Origin: Micromonospora citrea
GTDB taxonomy: Bacteria > Actinomycetota > Actinomycetes > Mycobacteriales > Micromonosporaceae
Direction of reading: 5' to 3'
Assembly (NCBI RefSeq): GCF_900090315.1
Contig: NZ_FMHZ01000002.1
Coordinates: forward strand, 6,108,501-6,172,500
Length of the DNA: 64,000 nucleotides
Shown here: positions 1 to 6,454 of the stretch, piece after piece
How positions within the stretch are numbered: the stretch's first letter is position 1
Layout: each line of letters begins with the position of its first letter
The notes under the pieces: generated by a model
Seen by the model: only the letters and a program-made list of their open reading frames with translations
Database searches by the model: none
Told to the model about the DNA's origin: nothing
Translations under genes and position numbers: made by a program

Positions 1-5
1 GGATC

Positions 6-956
6 ATGTGGGAAACCTCCGCACGGCTGCTGCGACTGCTCTCGCTCCTGCAGACCCGACGCGACTGGTCCGGCGCCGAACTGGCCGAGCGACTGGAGGT
101 CACGCCGCGTACCGTGCGCCGCGACGTCGACCGGCTGCGCGGGCTCGGCTACCCGGTGCTGGCCACCGCGGGCATCGCCGGCTACCGGCTGGGCGCCGGG
201 GCGGACCTGCCGCCGCTGCTGCTCGACGATGACGAGGCCGTCGCGGTCGCGATGGGCCTGCGTACGGCCGCCGGCGGCTCGATCACCGGCATCGAGGAGA
301 CCTCGGTGCGCGCCCTGGCCAAGCTCGAACAGGTGCTGCCGTCCCGGCTGCGTCACCGGATCAACGCCCTGCACACGGTGACGGTGCCGATGGCGAACAC
401 CGGTCCCACCGTCGACCCGAGCACCCTCACCGCCATCGCCGCCGCCTGCCGCGACTCGCTGCGCCTGCGCTTCGACTACCGCACCCACGACGGAGCGAGC
501 AGCATCCGCACGACGGAGCCGCACCGGCTGGTGCACTCGGGTCGCCGTTGGTACCTGGTCGGCTGGGACGTCGACCGCCGGGACTGGCGTACCTACCGCG
601 TGGACCGCCTCGACCCGCGCACACCGACCGGCCCCCGGTTCACCCCGCGCACCCCGCCGGATCCCGATGTCGGCGGCTACACCTCGCGGGCGGTCTCCAC
701 GTCGGCCTACCGCTACCAGGCCCGGTTCACCCTGCACGTCAGCGCCGAGACCGCGGCGGAGCGGATCGCCCCCACCACGGGCACGCTGGAGCCGATCGAC
801 GAGCGCAGTTGCACCCTGCGGGCCGGGTCCAACTCACTGGACGAGTTGGGCATCTACGTGGCGACCATGGGGTTCGACTTCCAGGTGCACGAACCCCCGG
901 AGTTGGTCGAGCACGTCAGGACGCTCGCGGCCCGGCTCGCCGGGGCGACGGGCTGA
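6..956 (+). CDS. WYL-domain transcriptional regulator
   Basis: A 316-residue DeoR/YafY-type regulator. The first 60 residues form an HTH_11 winged helix (ARLLRLLSLLQTRRDWSG followed by TPRTVRRDVDRLRGLGY). The middle and C-terminal part carry the WYL fold, with the signature seen as GRRWYLVGWDVDRRDW near residue 180, and a C-terminal WCX extension. WYL proteins sense small ligands or nucleic acids and act as repressors or activators; the target cannot be told here. The start codon lies at base 6, so the upstream region and promoter are outside the window, but the N-terminus looks complete for the family. It is convergent with the cation transporter downstream. Confidence 0.9.
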   Translation: MWETSARLLRLLSLLQTRRDWSGAELAERLEVTPRTVRRDVDRLRGLGYPVLATAGIAGYRLGAGADLPPLLLDDDEAVAVAMGLRTAAGGSITGIEETSVRALAKLEQVLPSRLRHRINALHTVTVPMANTGPTVDPSTLTAIAAACRDSLRLRFDYRTHDGASSIRTTEPHRLVHSGRRWYLVGWDVDRRDWRTYRVDRLDPRTPTGPRFTPRTPPDPDVGGYTSRAVSTSAYRYQARFTLHVSAETAAERIAPTTGTLEPIDERSCTLRAGSNSLDELGIYVATMGFDFQVHEPPELVEHVRTLAARLAGATG

Positions 957-979
957 GGTTTGTCGCTCCGGGGGCGTGG

Positions 980-1047
980 GCCCATCCGGGGATGGGCGGC
1001 CCCGGCCGGTCTCAGCCGCGTACTCGGGAGTCGTCGACCCCGAGTAC
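980..1047. terminator. Two hairpins between convergent genes
   Basis: An 8-bp perfect stem (980-987 with 990-997) and a 9-bp perfect stem (1020-1028 with 1039-1047) lie in the 299-bp gap between two convergent genes. They could end transcription from both sides. No T-tract follows, as is usual in actinomycetes. I see no gene in the rest of the gap (957-1255). Confidence 0.5.
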
Positions 1048-1255
1048 GCCCGCGAGCGCCGGGTGCGGACGGCCGGTAACGGAATCCGGCTCCGCGTCGC
1101 CTTGTCGTGGGGCCGGCGTCGCCGAGCCGGTTCCTGGCCGGGGTGGCCCTTCCCAACCGGGTCGTCCCAACTGACCCCGGCCGCCGTGCAGGGGCGTCGC
1201 GGCCTGCGCGTCAGCACGACGAGGCGGTGGGTGTCGTGGGGGACAGGGGACGCCG

Positions 1256-1948
1256 TCACGCCCTGCCGTCGGCGCGGCAGCCGTCGGCGCAGACCCCGAC
1301 GTGGTCGACGGCGGCGGGCGGGGGCGCGCAGTCGTCGCAGTGCTCACCGCGCCAGGCCGCCACGCCCTCCTTGACCGCGACACCGGCGATGACGAGCGCG
1401 GCGACCGGGTCGGCCCACGACCAGCCCCAGACGGCGTTGAGCACCAGACCCACGAGCAGCACCGCCGAGAGGTACGTGCACAGCATGGTCTGCGTCGAGT
1501 CGGCCAGGACCGTTGCCGAGCCCAGTTCCCGGCCGGTGCGGCGCTTGGCCCGTACGAGCAGCGGCATCACGATCAGCGACGCGACGGCGAGACCGATGCC
1601 GACCGGGCTGGCGTCGGCGTCTCCGCCGGCGGCCAGCAGGGACCGGACGGCGTCGACCGTCACCCAGGCAGCCAGGGCGAAGAACGACACGCCGATCAGC
1701 CGCAGTGCCAGTCGCTCCCGTTCCTCGGGCACCCGCGAGCGGAACTGCCAGATCAGCACGGCGGCGCTGGACACCTCGACGAACGAGTCCAGGCCGAATC
1801 CGACCAGCGCCGTCGACGAGGCTGCCGCGCCGGCCGCGACCGCGACCAGGCCCTCCAGGAGGTTGTAGCCGGCGGTGGCGTACGCCAGCCACAGGCTGCG
1901 GCGCGACAGCGCCGCCCGACGCTGCGGGGTCAGCGGTGTCGTGCTCAC
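1256..1948 (-). CDS. Cation diffusion facilitator (CDF) family transporter
   Basis: A 230-residue inner-membrane metal efflux protein. Several hydrophobic helices are visible, with the CDF-type signature around ALVGFGLDSFVEVSSA (helix II, Asp in the metal site) and LADSTQTMLCTY plus WADPVAALVIAG (helix V, second Asp). The C-terminal tail is Cys/His rich (GEHCDDCAPP and GVCADGC), probably a metal-binding site. It begins with GTG at 1948, overlapping the stop of the upstream ArsR-family gene by 4 bases (GTGA), so the pair is translationally coupled. The metal is inferred from the CmtR-like partner (Cd/Pb/Zn type) and is not proven. Confidence 0.88.
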   Translation of the reverse strand: MSTTPLTPQRRAALSRRSLWLAYATAGYNLLEGLVAVAAGAAASSTALVGFGLDSFVEVSSAAVLIWQFRSRVPEERERLALRLIGVSFFALAAWVTVDAVRSLLAAGGDADASPVGIGLAVASLIVMPLLVRAKRRTGRELGSATVLADSTQTMLCTYLSAVLLVGLVLNAVWGWSWADPVAALVIAGVAVKEGVAAWRGEHCDDCAPPPAAVDHVGVCADGCRADGRA

Positions 1949-2307
1949 GAGCCGGCCTCCGGGCGGGAGCCGGCCGGCGTGCCGTAGACCGGGCACAGCG
2001 CGACCGCCTCGCCCGTGGCGGCGAGCACCTGTTCGGCCGAGCGGAGCAGGTCCAACAGCTCCGGGCGCGTCAGCGCGTAGAACGACTGGCGACCCTCGAT
2101 CCGGTAGTCCACCAGGCCGCAGTCGCGAAGGCAGGCCAGGTGCTTCGAGACCGTCGACTGCGCCAGCCCGAGTTGGCCGGTCAGGTCCACCACCCGCCCC
2201 TCTCCGGACGCGAGCCGGCGCAGGATCGCCAGCCGGGTCGGGTCGCCGAGCGATCGGAACAGCGCGACGGCGGGCGTCAGGTCGGGAGCACAGTCGATCG
2301 TCACCAC
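1945..2307 (-). CDS. ArsR/SmtB-family metal sensor, CmtR-like
   Basis: A 120-residue winged-helix repressor with the typical opening FRSLGDPTRLAILRRL and recognition helix STVSKHLACLRDCGLVDYR. Cys59 and Cys63 sit inside the recognition helix and Cys105 near the C-terminus. This is the same arrangement as the Cd(II)/Pb(II) sensor CmtR of Mycobacterium tuberculosis (Cys57, Cys61, Cys102), which is established knowledge. It should derepress the overlapping efflux gene when metal binds. The divergent Cys-rich operon across a palindromic intergenic region may be a second target. Start at 2307 (GTG). Confidence 0.9.
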   Translation of the reverse strand: MVTIDCAPDLTPAVALFRSLGDPTRLAILRRLASGEGRVVDLTGQLGLAQSTVSKHLACLRDCGLVDYRIEGRQSFYALTRPELLDLLRSAEQVLAATGEAVALCPVYGTPAGSRPEAGS

Positions 2308-2423
2308 GCGATGATAGCGCCCGGCGGGAATTGATCGGGTCGGTGCGGTGCCGGGTCGGGTTGCGGTGCCGGCCCGGCCCGGCCGAGACGACCCGGGGTG
2401 CGGGACGTGTGGCCACGGCGGCG

Positions 2424-2480
2424 CTGATTAGATGATGTTCTAGATTGACAGATATCTAATCAGCATGCAGTATCTGATTC
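2424..2480 (+). promoter_or_regulatory. AT-rich palindromic operator with promoter elements
   Basis: A perfect 10-bp inverted repeat, CTGATTAGAT (2424-2433) and ATCTAATCAG (2453-2462), flanks a consensus -35 hexamer TTGACA (2445-2450). A degenerate third half-site, TATCTGATTC, lies at 2471-2480. A weak -10 (CAGTAT, 2468-2473) would give 17-bp spacing. The low GC content stands out sharply from the surroundings. Position suggests control of the operon starting at 2521, perhaps by the divergent ArsR-type sensor. Confidence 0.7.
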
Positions 2481-2520
2481 GACGGACGTCAAATCAAGCG
2501 TCCGAGGACAGGGGACCACC

Positions 2521-2670
2521 ATGTTCGGCGCCATTCGCCGCCCACGCGCACCGCTGACCACCGTTCGGTTCTGTGACTCCTGCGCGCAGGTGTCGACCTC
2601 CGCCGAGCGTGCCGAACGCCGCTACGACGCCACCCGCACCACCACCCACGCGCTGATCAGCCCGCGCTGA
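2521..2670 (+). CDS. 49-residue hypothetical protein
   Basis: A short reading frame that opens the operon downstream of the AT-rich operator. The protein starts MFGAIRRPRAPLTTVRFCDSC and ends THALISPR. It has one CxxC pair (CDSC, residues 18-21), a basic middle (ERAERRYDATR) and no membrane segment. The stop is 16 bases before the next start, so it is probably co-transcribed with the Cys-rich gene and the peptidase. The CxxC pair could bind a metal. I do not recognise a family. It could be a regulatory leader, a small zinc-binding protein or a peptide substrate. Confidence 0.6.
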   Translation: MFGAIRRPRAPLTTVRFCDSCAQVSTSAERAERRYDATRTTTHALISPR

Positions 2671-2686
2671 AGAGAGAAGGACCGAC

Positions 2687-2935
2687 ATGAGCGCCGACAC
2701 CACCGCCCCCGGCGGCTTCGCCGGGGACCCCGCCGCCGCCCTCCAGGTCACCGGCTCGGGTGCCTGCTGCGGCAGCCCCGCCCAGCCGGTCGGCGGGATC
2801 CTCCCGTCGACCGGCGACACCGGCCCCGCCGACTCGTGCCGCGGCACCGCACGGGCCGCCCGGACGTCCGACTCGTGCTGCGGCACCGGGGCCCGGGCCG
2901 ACGCCGTCGCCAGCGGACGGGGATGCTGCGGATGA
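2687..2935 (+). CDS. Cys-rich small protein (CCG repeats), RiPP precursor or metal-binding candidate
   Basis: An 82-codon gene with a good ribosome site (GAGAAGG) before ATG. The product has seven cysteines, all in the second two thirds: ACCG, DSCRG, DSCCG and a C-terminal GCCG. The first 22 residues are acidic and Cys-free, which resembles a leader, and the rest is rich in Gly, Ser, Pro and Cys. Its last codon overlaps the start of the M28 peptidase gene (ATGA, 2932-2935), indicating translational coupling. No radical-SAM, lanthionine or cyclodehydratase gene is nearby. A metallothionein-like role fits the adjacent metal sensor; a peptide matured by the peptidase is the alternative. Both are inference. 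Confidence 0.65.
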   Translation: MSADTTAPGGFAGDPAAALQVTGSGACCGSPAQPVGGILPSTGDTGPADSCRGTARAARTSDSCCGTGARADAVASGRGCCG

Positions 2936-4176
2936 CCGTCCCCACCGACCTTCCGGACCTGCTCGGCAGGGTCGACCCCGACCGGATGACCGCCACGGTC
3001 GGCACACTCGCCGGCGATCCCATGACCGGGCGGCGCGTCGGCTCACCCGGCGGGGCGGCAGCCCGCGCGTGGCTCGTCGACCAGCTCACCGCCCTCGGCG
3101 CCGAGGTGCGCACCGAGGCGTTCCCGGTCCGCGTCGTGCCGCAGGTGTACGAGGCGCCGGCGGTCACCTGGGGCGACGGCGGCGGCTCGACCACGCTGGT
3201 CTTCGGGCGCCAGGTGGCCATCCACCCGGCCTCCGCCGACACCAACCACCCGCGCCGCGGCGCCCTCGGCGTCGCGGACACCCACGACCCGGCCGGGCGG
3301 TGGCTCGTGGTGCCGGCCGAGACGAGCCTGTTCGACGCCTACCGCGACACCCGGGGCGCGGCCGGGCTGCTGGTGCGTCGCCCCGTCGACGCCGAGGGGT
3401 GGCAGTTCACCATGCTCGCCGGGCCCGACCCGGGACCGCTGCCGGTGCTGACGCTCAGTCCGGACGTCCATCACGCCGTGCTCGCCGCCGCGACCGGGGG
3501 CGACGGCTGGCTGGCCGCCGCCACGCCGCTGCGCCGCGACGACGTCACCGGCGTCAACGTCCACGGTGAGTTCGGGTCGACCGCCCCCGGCGGCACGGAA
3601 CTTCTGCTGACCGCCCACTACGACGGCGTCGGCGACCATCCCGGCCTGCGCCTGCCCGGGGCGTCGGACAACGCCACCGGCGTCGCCGTGGTCCTCGAGG
3701 CCGCCCGGGTCCTCGCCACCGCCCTTTCCGGCGGCGTGCGGCTCGCCGTCGCGCTGCTCGACGGCGAGGAGGTCGGCGCGCTGGGCTCGGCACACCACGC
3801 CGCCCGGCTCCGGACGACGGGAGCCGCGCCCCTGGTGATCAACGTCGACGGAGCCGGCAGCCTCGACGAGGCCGCCGCCGTCGAGGCCGGTGGTCCCGCC
3901 CACCGCCTGCTGGCCCTGCTCGACCAGGCCGGCCGCCACACCGGAGTCCCCCTGGCGGCGGGCCCCGTGGCCTCCGACAACCGTCGCTACGGCGCCGCCG
4001 GCCTCGCCGCCGTCGGCATCGGCGCGGGCATGGGCGGTTACCACAGTCCTGCCGACAGCCCCGACAAGGTCGACCCGGCCACCCTGGCCGCGATCGCCCG
4101 CCTGGTCGTCGCCACCGTCCACCTCGCCGCCACGGCACCCGCCGCCCAGCCCGAACCCGTCGGCGACCAGCGGTAG
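2932..4176 (+). CDS. M28-family zinc aminopeptidase-like protein
   Basis: A 414-residue protein with the complete M28 metal set. His229 and Asp246 (AHYDG, GASDNATG), the Glu279-Glu280 pair (DGEEVG), Asp306 (INVDGAG) and His371 (YHSPADSP) are all present, so two zinc ions should bind and the enzyme should be active. No signal peptide or lipobox is visible, which points to a cytoplasmic enzyme, unlike most secreted M28 peptidases. A variable N-terminal domain (about residues 1-200) precedes the catalytic half. It is translationally coupled to the Cys-rich small protein, so that protein is the obvious candidate substrate or partner. I use the ATG at 2932 because of the ATGA overlap. Confidence 0.85.
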   Translation: MTVPTDLPDLLGRVDPDRMTATVGTLAGDPMTGRRVGSPGGAAARAWLVDQLTALGAEVRTEAFPVRVVPQVYEAPAVTWGDGGGSTTLVFGRQVAIHPASADTNHPRRGALGVADTHDPAGRWLVVPAETSLFDAYRDTRGAAGLLVRRPVDAEGWQFTMLAGPDPGPLPVLTLSPDVHHAVLAAATGGDGWLAAATPLRRDDVTGVNVHGEFGSTAPGGTELLLTAHYDGVGDHPGLRLPGASDNATGVAVVLEAARVLATALSGGVRLAVALLDGEEVGALGSAHHAARLRTTGAAPLVINVDGAGSLDEAAAVEAGGPAHRLLALLDQAGRHTGVPLAAGPVASDNRRYGAAGLAAVGIGAGMGGYHSPADSPDKVDPATLAAIARLVVATVHLAATAPAAQPEPVGDQR

Positions 4177-4325
4177 CGGGCGGGGCGGCGGACACCGGGA
4201 CGCGCCACGCCTACTCTGGCCCGACGGCAGTCGTCGCCGAGGGCCGGGGAGCCGCCGGCCGCCCCGCGTACACCTCGTGCCGCCCTGCCGGCGACGACGG
4301 CCCGCCGCGCGGTTACCCTGCGGCG

Positions 4326-4892
4326 GTGACGGTCGACGAGGACGGGGAGCGGCTGGCGGCGTCGCTGGCAGGGCGGCTCGACGCCGTCACCTTCGCCGAC
4401 CTGACCACCGACCAGGTCACCGCGCGGCTGATCGACGCGGTGGTCGACTGGGCCACGGCGCGCGGCTGGCGGGTCTACCGCCGCGCGCCCAGCGTGCTGC
4501 CCCTGCCGCCGCCGATGTCCGCCCAGCGGTCGGTGCTCGACGTCGCCTGCGCGCGCCCGGACGGGCCGCCGATCGCCGTCGAGGTCGATCACGGTACCCG
4601 CCGCCGGACCTGGGACAAGCTGCTCGCCGAAGCCGACGCGGGGCGCATCGCGCTCTGGGTGCGTTGGGGCGCCGGCCGGTTCACCGCGCCGCCCCCGCCG
4701 ATCCGGATGGTGACCTGCGAGGTGAGCGGGCGCCCGGACCCGACCGGCCGGGGGCGGCTGCACAGCCGCTCGCCGCGAGCCGACAAGCTGCCCCCGGCGC
4801 ACTCCGCCCTGCGGGTCGAGGAGGTGGCCGCCGTCGAGCTGCCACTGCCACCGCCCGGGCCGTCTCGGCAGATCGGGAACCGAGGCGGCTAA
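4326..4892 (+). CDS. Hypothetical protein, possible PD-(D/E)xK-type fold
   Basis: A 188-residue soluble protein of unknown function starting at GTG 4326. The stretch around residues 75-118 reads SVLDVACARPDG, PIAVEVDHG, then TWDKLLAEADAG and IALWVRWG. The order hydrophobic-Asp, then hydrophobic Glu-x-Asp/His, then helix, then strand resembles the core of restriction-endonuclease-like folds, although the usual Lys is replaced. The C-terminal 50 residues are basic and proline-rich. The gene is alone on this strand and its stop overlaps that of the convergent acyltransferase gene. Function is unknown; the fold idea is inference. Confidence 0.6.
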   Translation: MTVDEDGERLAASLAGRLDAVTFADLTTDQVTARLIDAVVDWATARGWRVYRRAPSVLPLPPPMSAQRSVLDVACARPDGPPIAVEVDHGTRRRTWDKLLAEADAGRIALWVRWGAGRFTAPPPPIRMVTCEVSGRPDPTGRGRLHSRSPRADKLPPAHSALRVEEVAAVELPLPPPGPSRQIGNRGG

Positions 4893-5560
4893 GCGGGTAC
4901 GGCGTCGCGGCGGGGGGCGTACCGGGGCACGTACTGCTGGCCGGTCAACTCCTGGATCCGGGCCATCACCTCGTCGGTGACGGCGCGGATGGCAGCCGGG
5001 CCGTCGGTGCGGCCGGTGACGTCGATCGGCTCACCGAATCTGAAGGTGACCACGCCGAGGCGGGGAAACCGGGCGTCGACGGGCTGGACCTCGTCGGTCC
5101 CGAGCACGCCGACGGGAATGATCGGGACGCCTGCCTGCCGGGCGAGGCGGACCACGCCGGTACGGCCCCGGTAGAGACGCCCGTCGGGCGAGCGGGTGCC
5201 TTCCGGGTAGACGGCGACCAGCCCACCCGCGCGCAGCACGGGGACGGCGGCGTCGAAGGCCGCCAGGGCGGCCCGGCCGCCGCCGCGCTCGACCCTGATC
5301 GCGCCCATTCCGGCGACGACGGCGCGGGTGAGGCCGCCACGCAGGCCCCGGCCCGAGAAGTACTCGGCCTTCGCCCAGAAGGCGATGTGCCGTGGCACGA
5401 CCGCCCCGAGGAACAGTTCGTCGGCGACGGACAGGTGGTTCCCGGCCAGGATGGCGCCGCCGGCCCGGGGCACGTGGGAAAGGCCGTGCACGGTCGGCCG
5501 CCAGCACAGCCGCAGCACGTTGCCGACGGTGAGTTTGCTCAGGGCGTACAGCGGCGGCAC
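4889..5560 (-). CDS. plsC: 1-acyl-sn-glycerol-3-phosphate acyltransferase family protein
   Basis: A 223-residue PlsC-type acyltransferase acting in phospholipid synthesis at the membrane. The catalytic block is NHLSVAD (His42, Asp47), a variant of the family NHxSxxD motif. The substrate-binding block YPEGTRSPDG and the later VPIIPVGVLG segment are both present. Length and motif spacing are normal for short bacterial members. It starts with GTG at 5560 with GAGGAG upstream. It follows the TetR gene on the same strand by 46 bases and may share its promoter. Confidence 0.87.
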   Translation of the reverse strand: MPPLYALSKLTVGNVLRLCWRPTVHGLSHVPRAGGAILAGNHLSVADELFLGAVVPRHIAFWAKAEYFSGRGLRGGLTRAVVAGMGAIRVERGGGRAALAAFDAAVPVLRAGGLVAVYPEGTRSPDGRLYRGRTGVVRLARQAGVPIIPVGVLGTDEVQPVDARFPRLGVVTFRFGEPIDVTGRTDGPAAIRAVTDEVMARIQELTGQQYVPRYAPRRDAVPA

Positions 5561-5606
5561 GGGGCTCTCCTCGACGAGGGGGTGGGCGTGGGCGTACCGG
5601 GGCGGA

Positions 5607-6194
5607 TCATCGGGGTTCCGGGCCGAGGTGGGCGTCCAGGGCCGCGTGGAGCAGTTGCTCCACGTCGTCGATACCGGTGGCCAGGGGGAGGCTTCCCCAG
5701 TTCCACAGCTGGACGATGCCGTGCATGTTCGTCCACAGCGCTCCCGCGACGACGGATGCCGACGCCCCGCTGTCGGGGCGTGCCCGCGACACCAGATCGA
5801 CCAGCAACTCGAACAGCGGCAGGCTGACCTCCCGTAGCCGCAGGTGGTCGCTCTCCAGCAGGTCGTGGCGGAACATGAGCTCGAACATGCCGCGGTTGTC
5901 GCGGCCGAACTCGACGTACCGCCGGGCGAGCGCCGCCAGACGCGGGCGCGGGTTGTCCGGACAGTCCGCGAGCGCGGCGGTGAGCTGCGCGGTCAGGTCG
6001 GCGAACCCCTCGCGGGCGATCGCGGACAGCAGGGCGAGGTGGGTCGGGAAGTACCGGCGCGGTGCCCCGTGGGACACGCCGGCGCGTCGTGCGATCTCCC
6101 GCAGCGTGAGCGTCGGCAACCCCTCGGAGCGCACCATGTCCACTCCGACCCGCACGAGCCGGGCACGCAACCCGGCGTCATCGTCGTCGGTCAT
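5607..6194 (-). CDS. TetR-family regulator
   Basis: A 195-residue regulator with an N-terminal HTH (LTLREIARRAGVSHGAPRRYF, about residues 28-50) and a C-terminal TetR_C domain that contains WTNMHGIVQLWNWG, resembling the WHG-type ligand domain. Two perfect palindromes begin at its own start codon, so it almost surely autoregulates. The acyltransferase gene lies just downstream in the same direction. The ligand is unknown. There is no Shine-Dalgarno sequence before the ATG, so the transcript may be leaderless. Confidence 0.9.
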   Translation of the reverse strand: MTDDDDAGLRARLVRVGVDMVRSEGLPTLTLREIARRAGVSHGAPRRYFPTHLALLSAIAREGFADLTAQLTAALADCPDNPRPRLAALARRYVEFGRDNRGMFELMFRHDLLESDHLRLREVSLPLFELLVDLVSRARPDSGASASVVAGALWTNMHGIVQLWNWGSLPLATGIDDVEQLLHAALDAHLGPEPR

Positions 6195-6230
6195 AGACAG
6201 TGTCTACCAGGGTCAGTAGACACTGTCTAC
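6194..6230 (-). promoter_or_regulatory. Twin TetR operators
   Basis: Two copies of the perfect palindrome TAGACA-N-TGTCTA occur at 6194-6206 and 6216-6230 (the second extended to GTAGACA-N-TGTCTAC). Their centres are 23 bp apart. The first copy touches the ATG of the TetR gene, so a bound repressor would block a leaderless start. Palindrome size and spacing fit TetR-family binding to two sites. Confidence 0.85.
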
Positions 6231-6280
6231 TCCCTGCGCGCCCGCCCGGCGGGTGGCCCGGCCCCGTCCGCCGCGGACGC

Positions 6281-6320
6281 GTGAGGGCGGGGAGCGCCCT
6301 GTCGCGCTCCCCGCCCTCAC
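6281..6320. terminator. Strong hairpin terminator of the carboxylase gene
   Basis: A perfect 17-bp GC-rich stem (6281-6297 with 6304-6320) with a 6-nt loop lies 68 bases after the stop of the large carboxylase gene. No other gene needs it, since the TetR gene on the same strand starts further downstream. Confidence 0.8.
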
Positions 6321-6387
6321 ACGGCGTCCTCAGGCGACCCGCTCCCGACGGCACGTGACGCGTCCGGCGCGGCGGGCCCGCCGCCGG

Positions 6388-6454
6388 CTACCCGAGCCGC
6401 GACTCGCCCGTCGGCTGCCGCAGCCGCGACCCGCCCGTCGGCTGCCGCAGCCGC
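6388..6454. repeat. 27-bp tandem repeat inside the carboxylase 3' end
   Basis: About two and a half copies of a 27-bp unit containing CCCGTCGGCTGCCGCAGCC encode the C-terminal peptide repeats of the carboxylase. The repeat is in frame (nine codons), so copy-number change would not break the gene. Confidence 0.7.
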
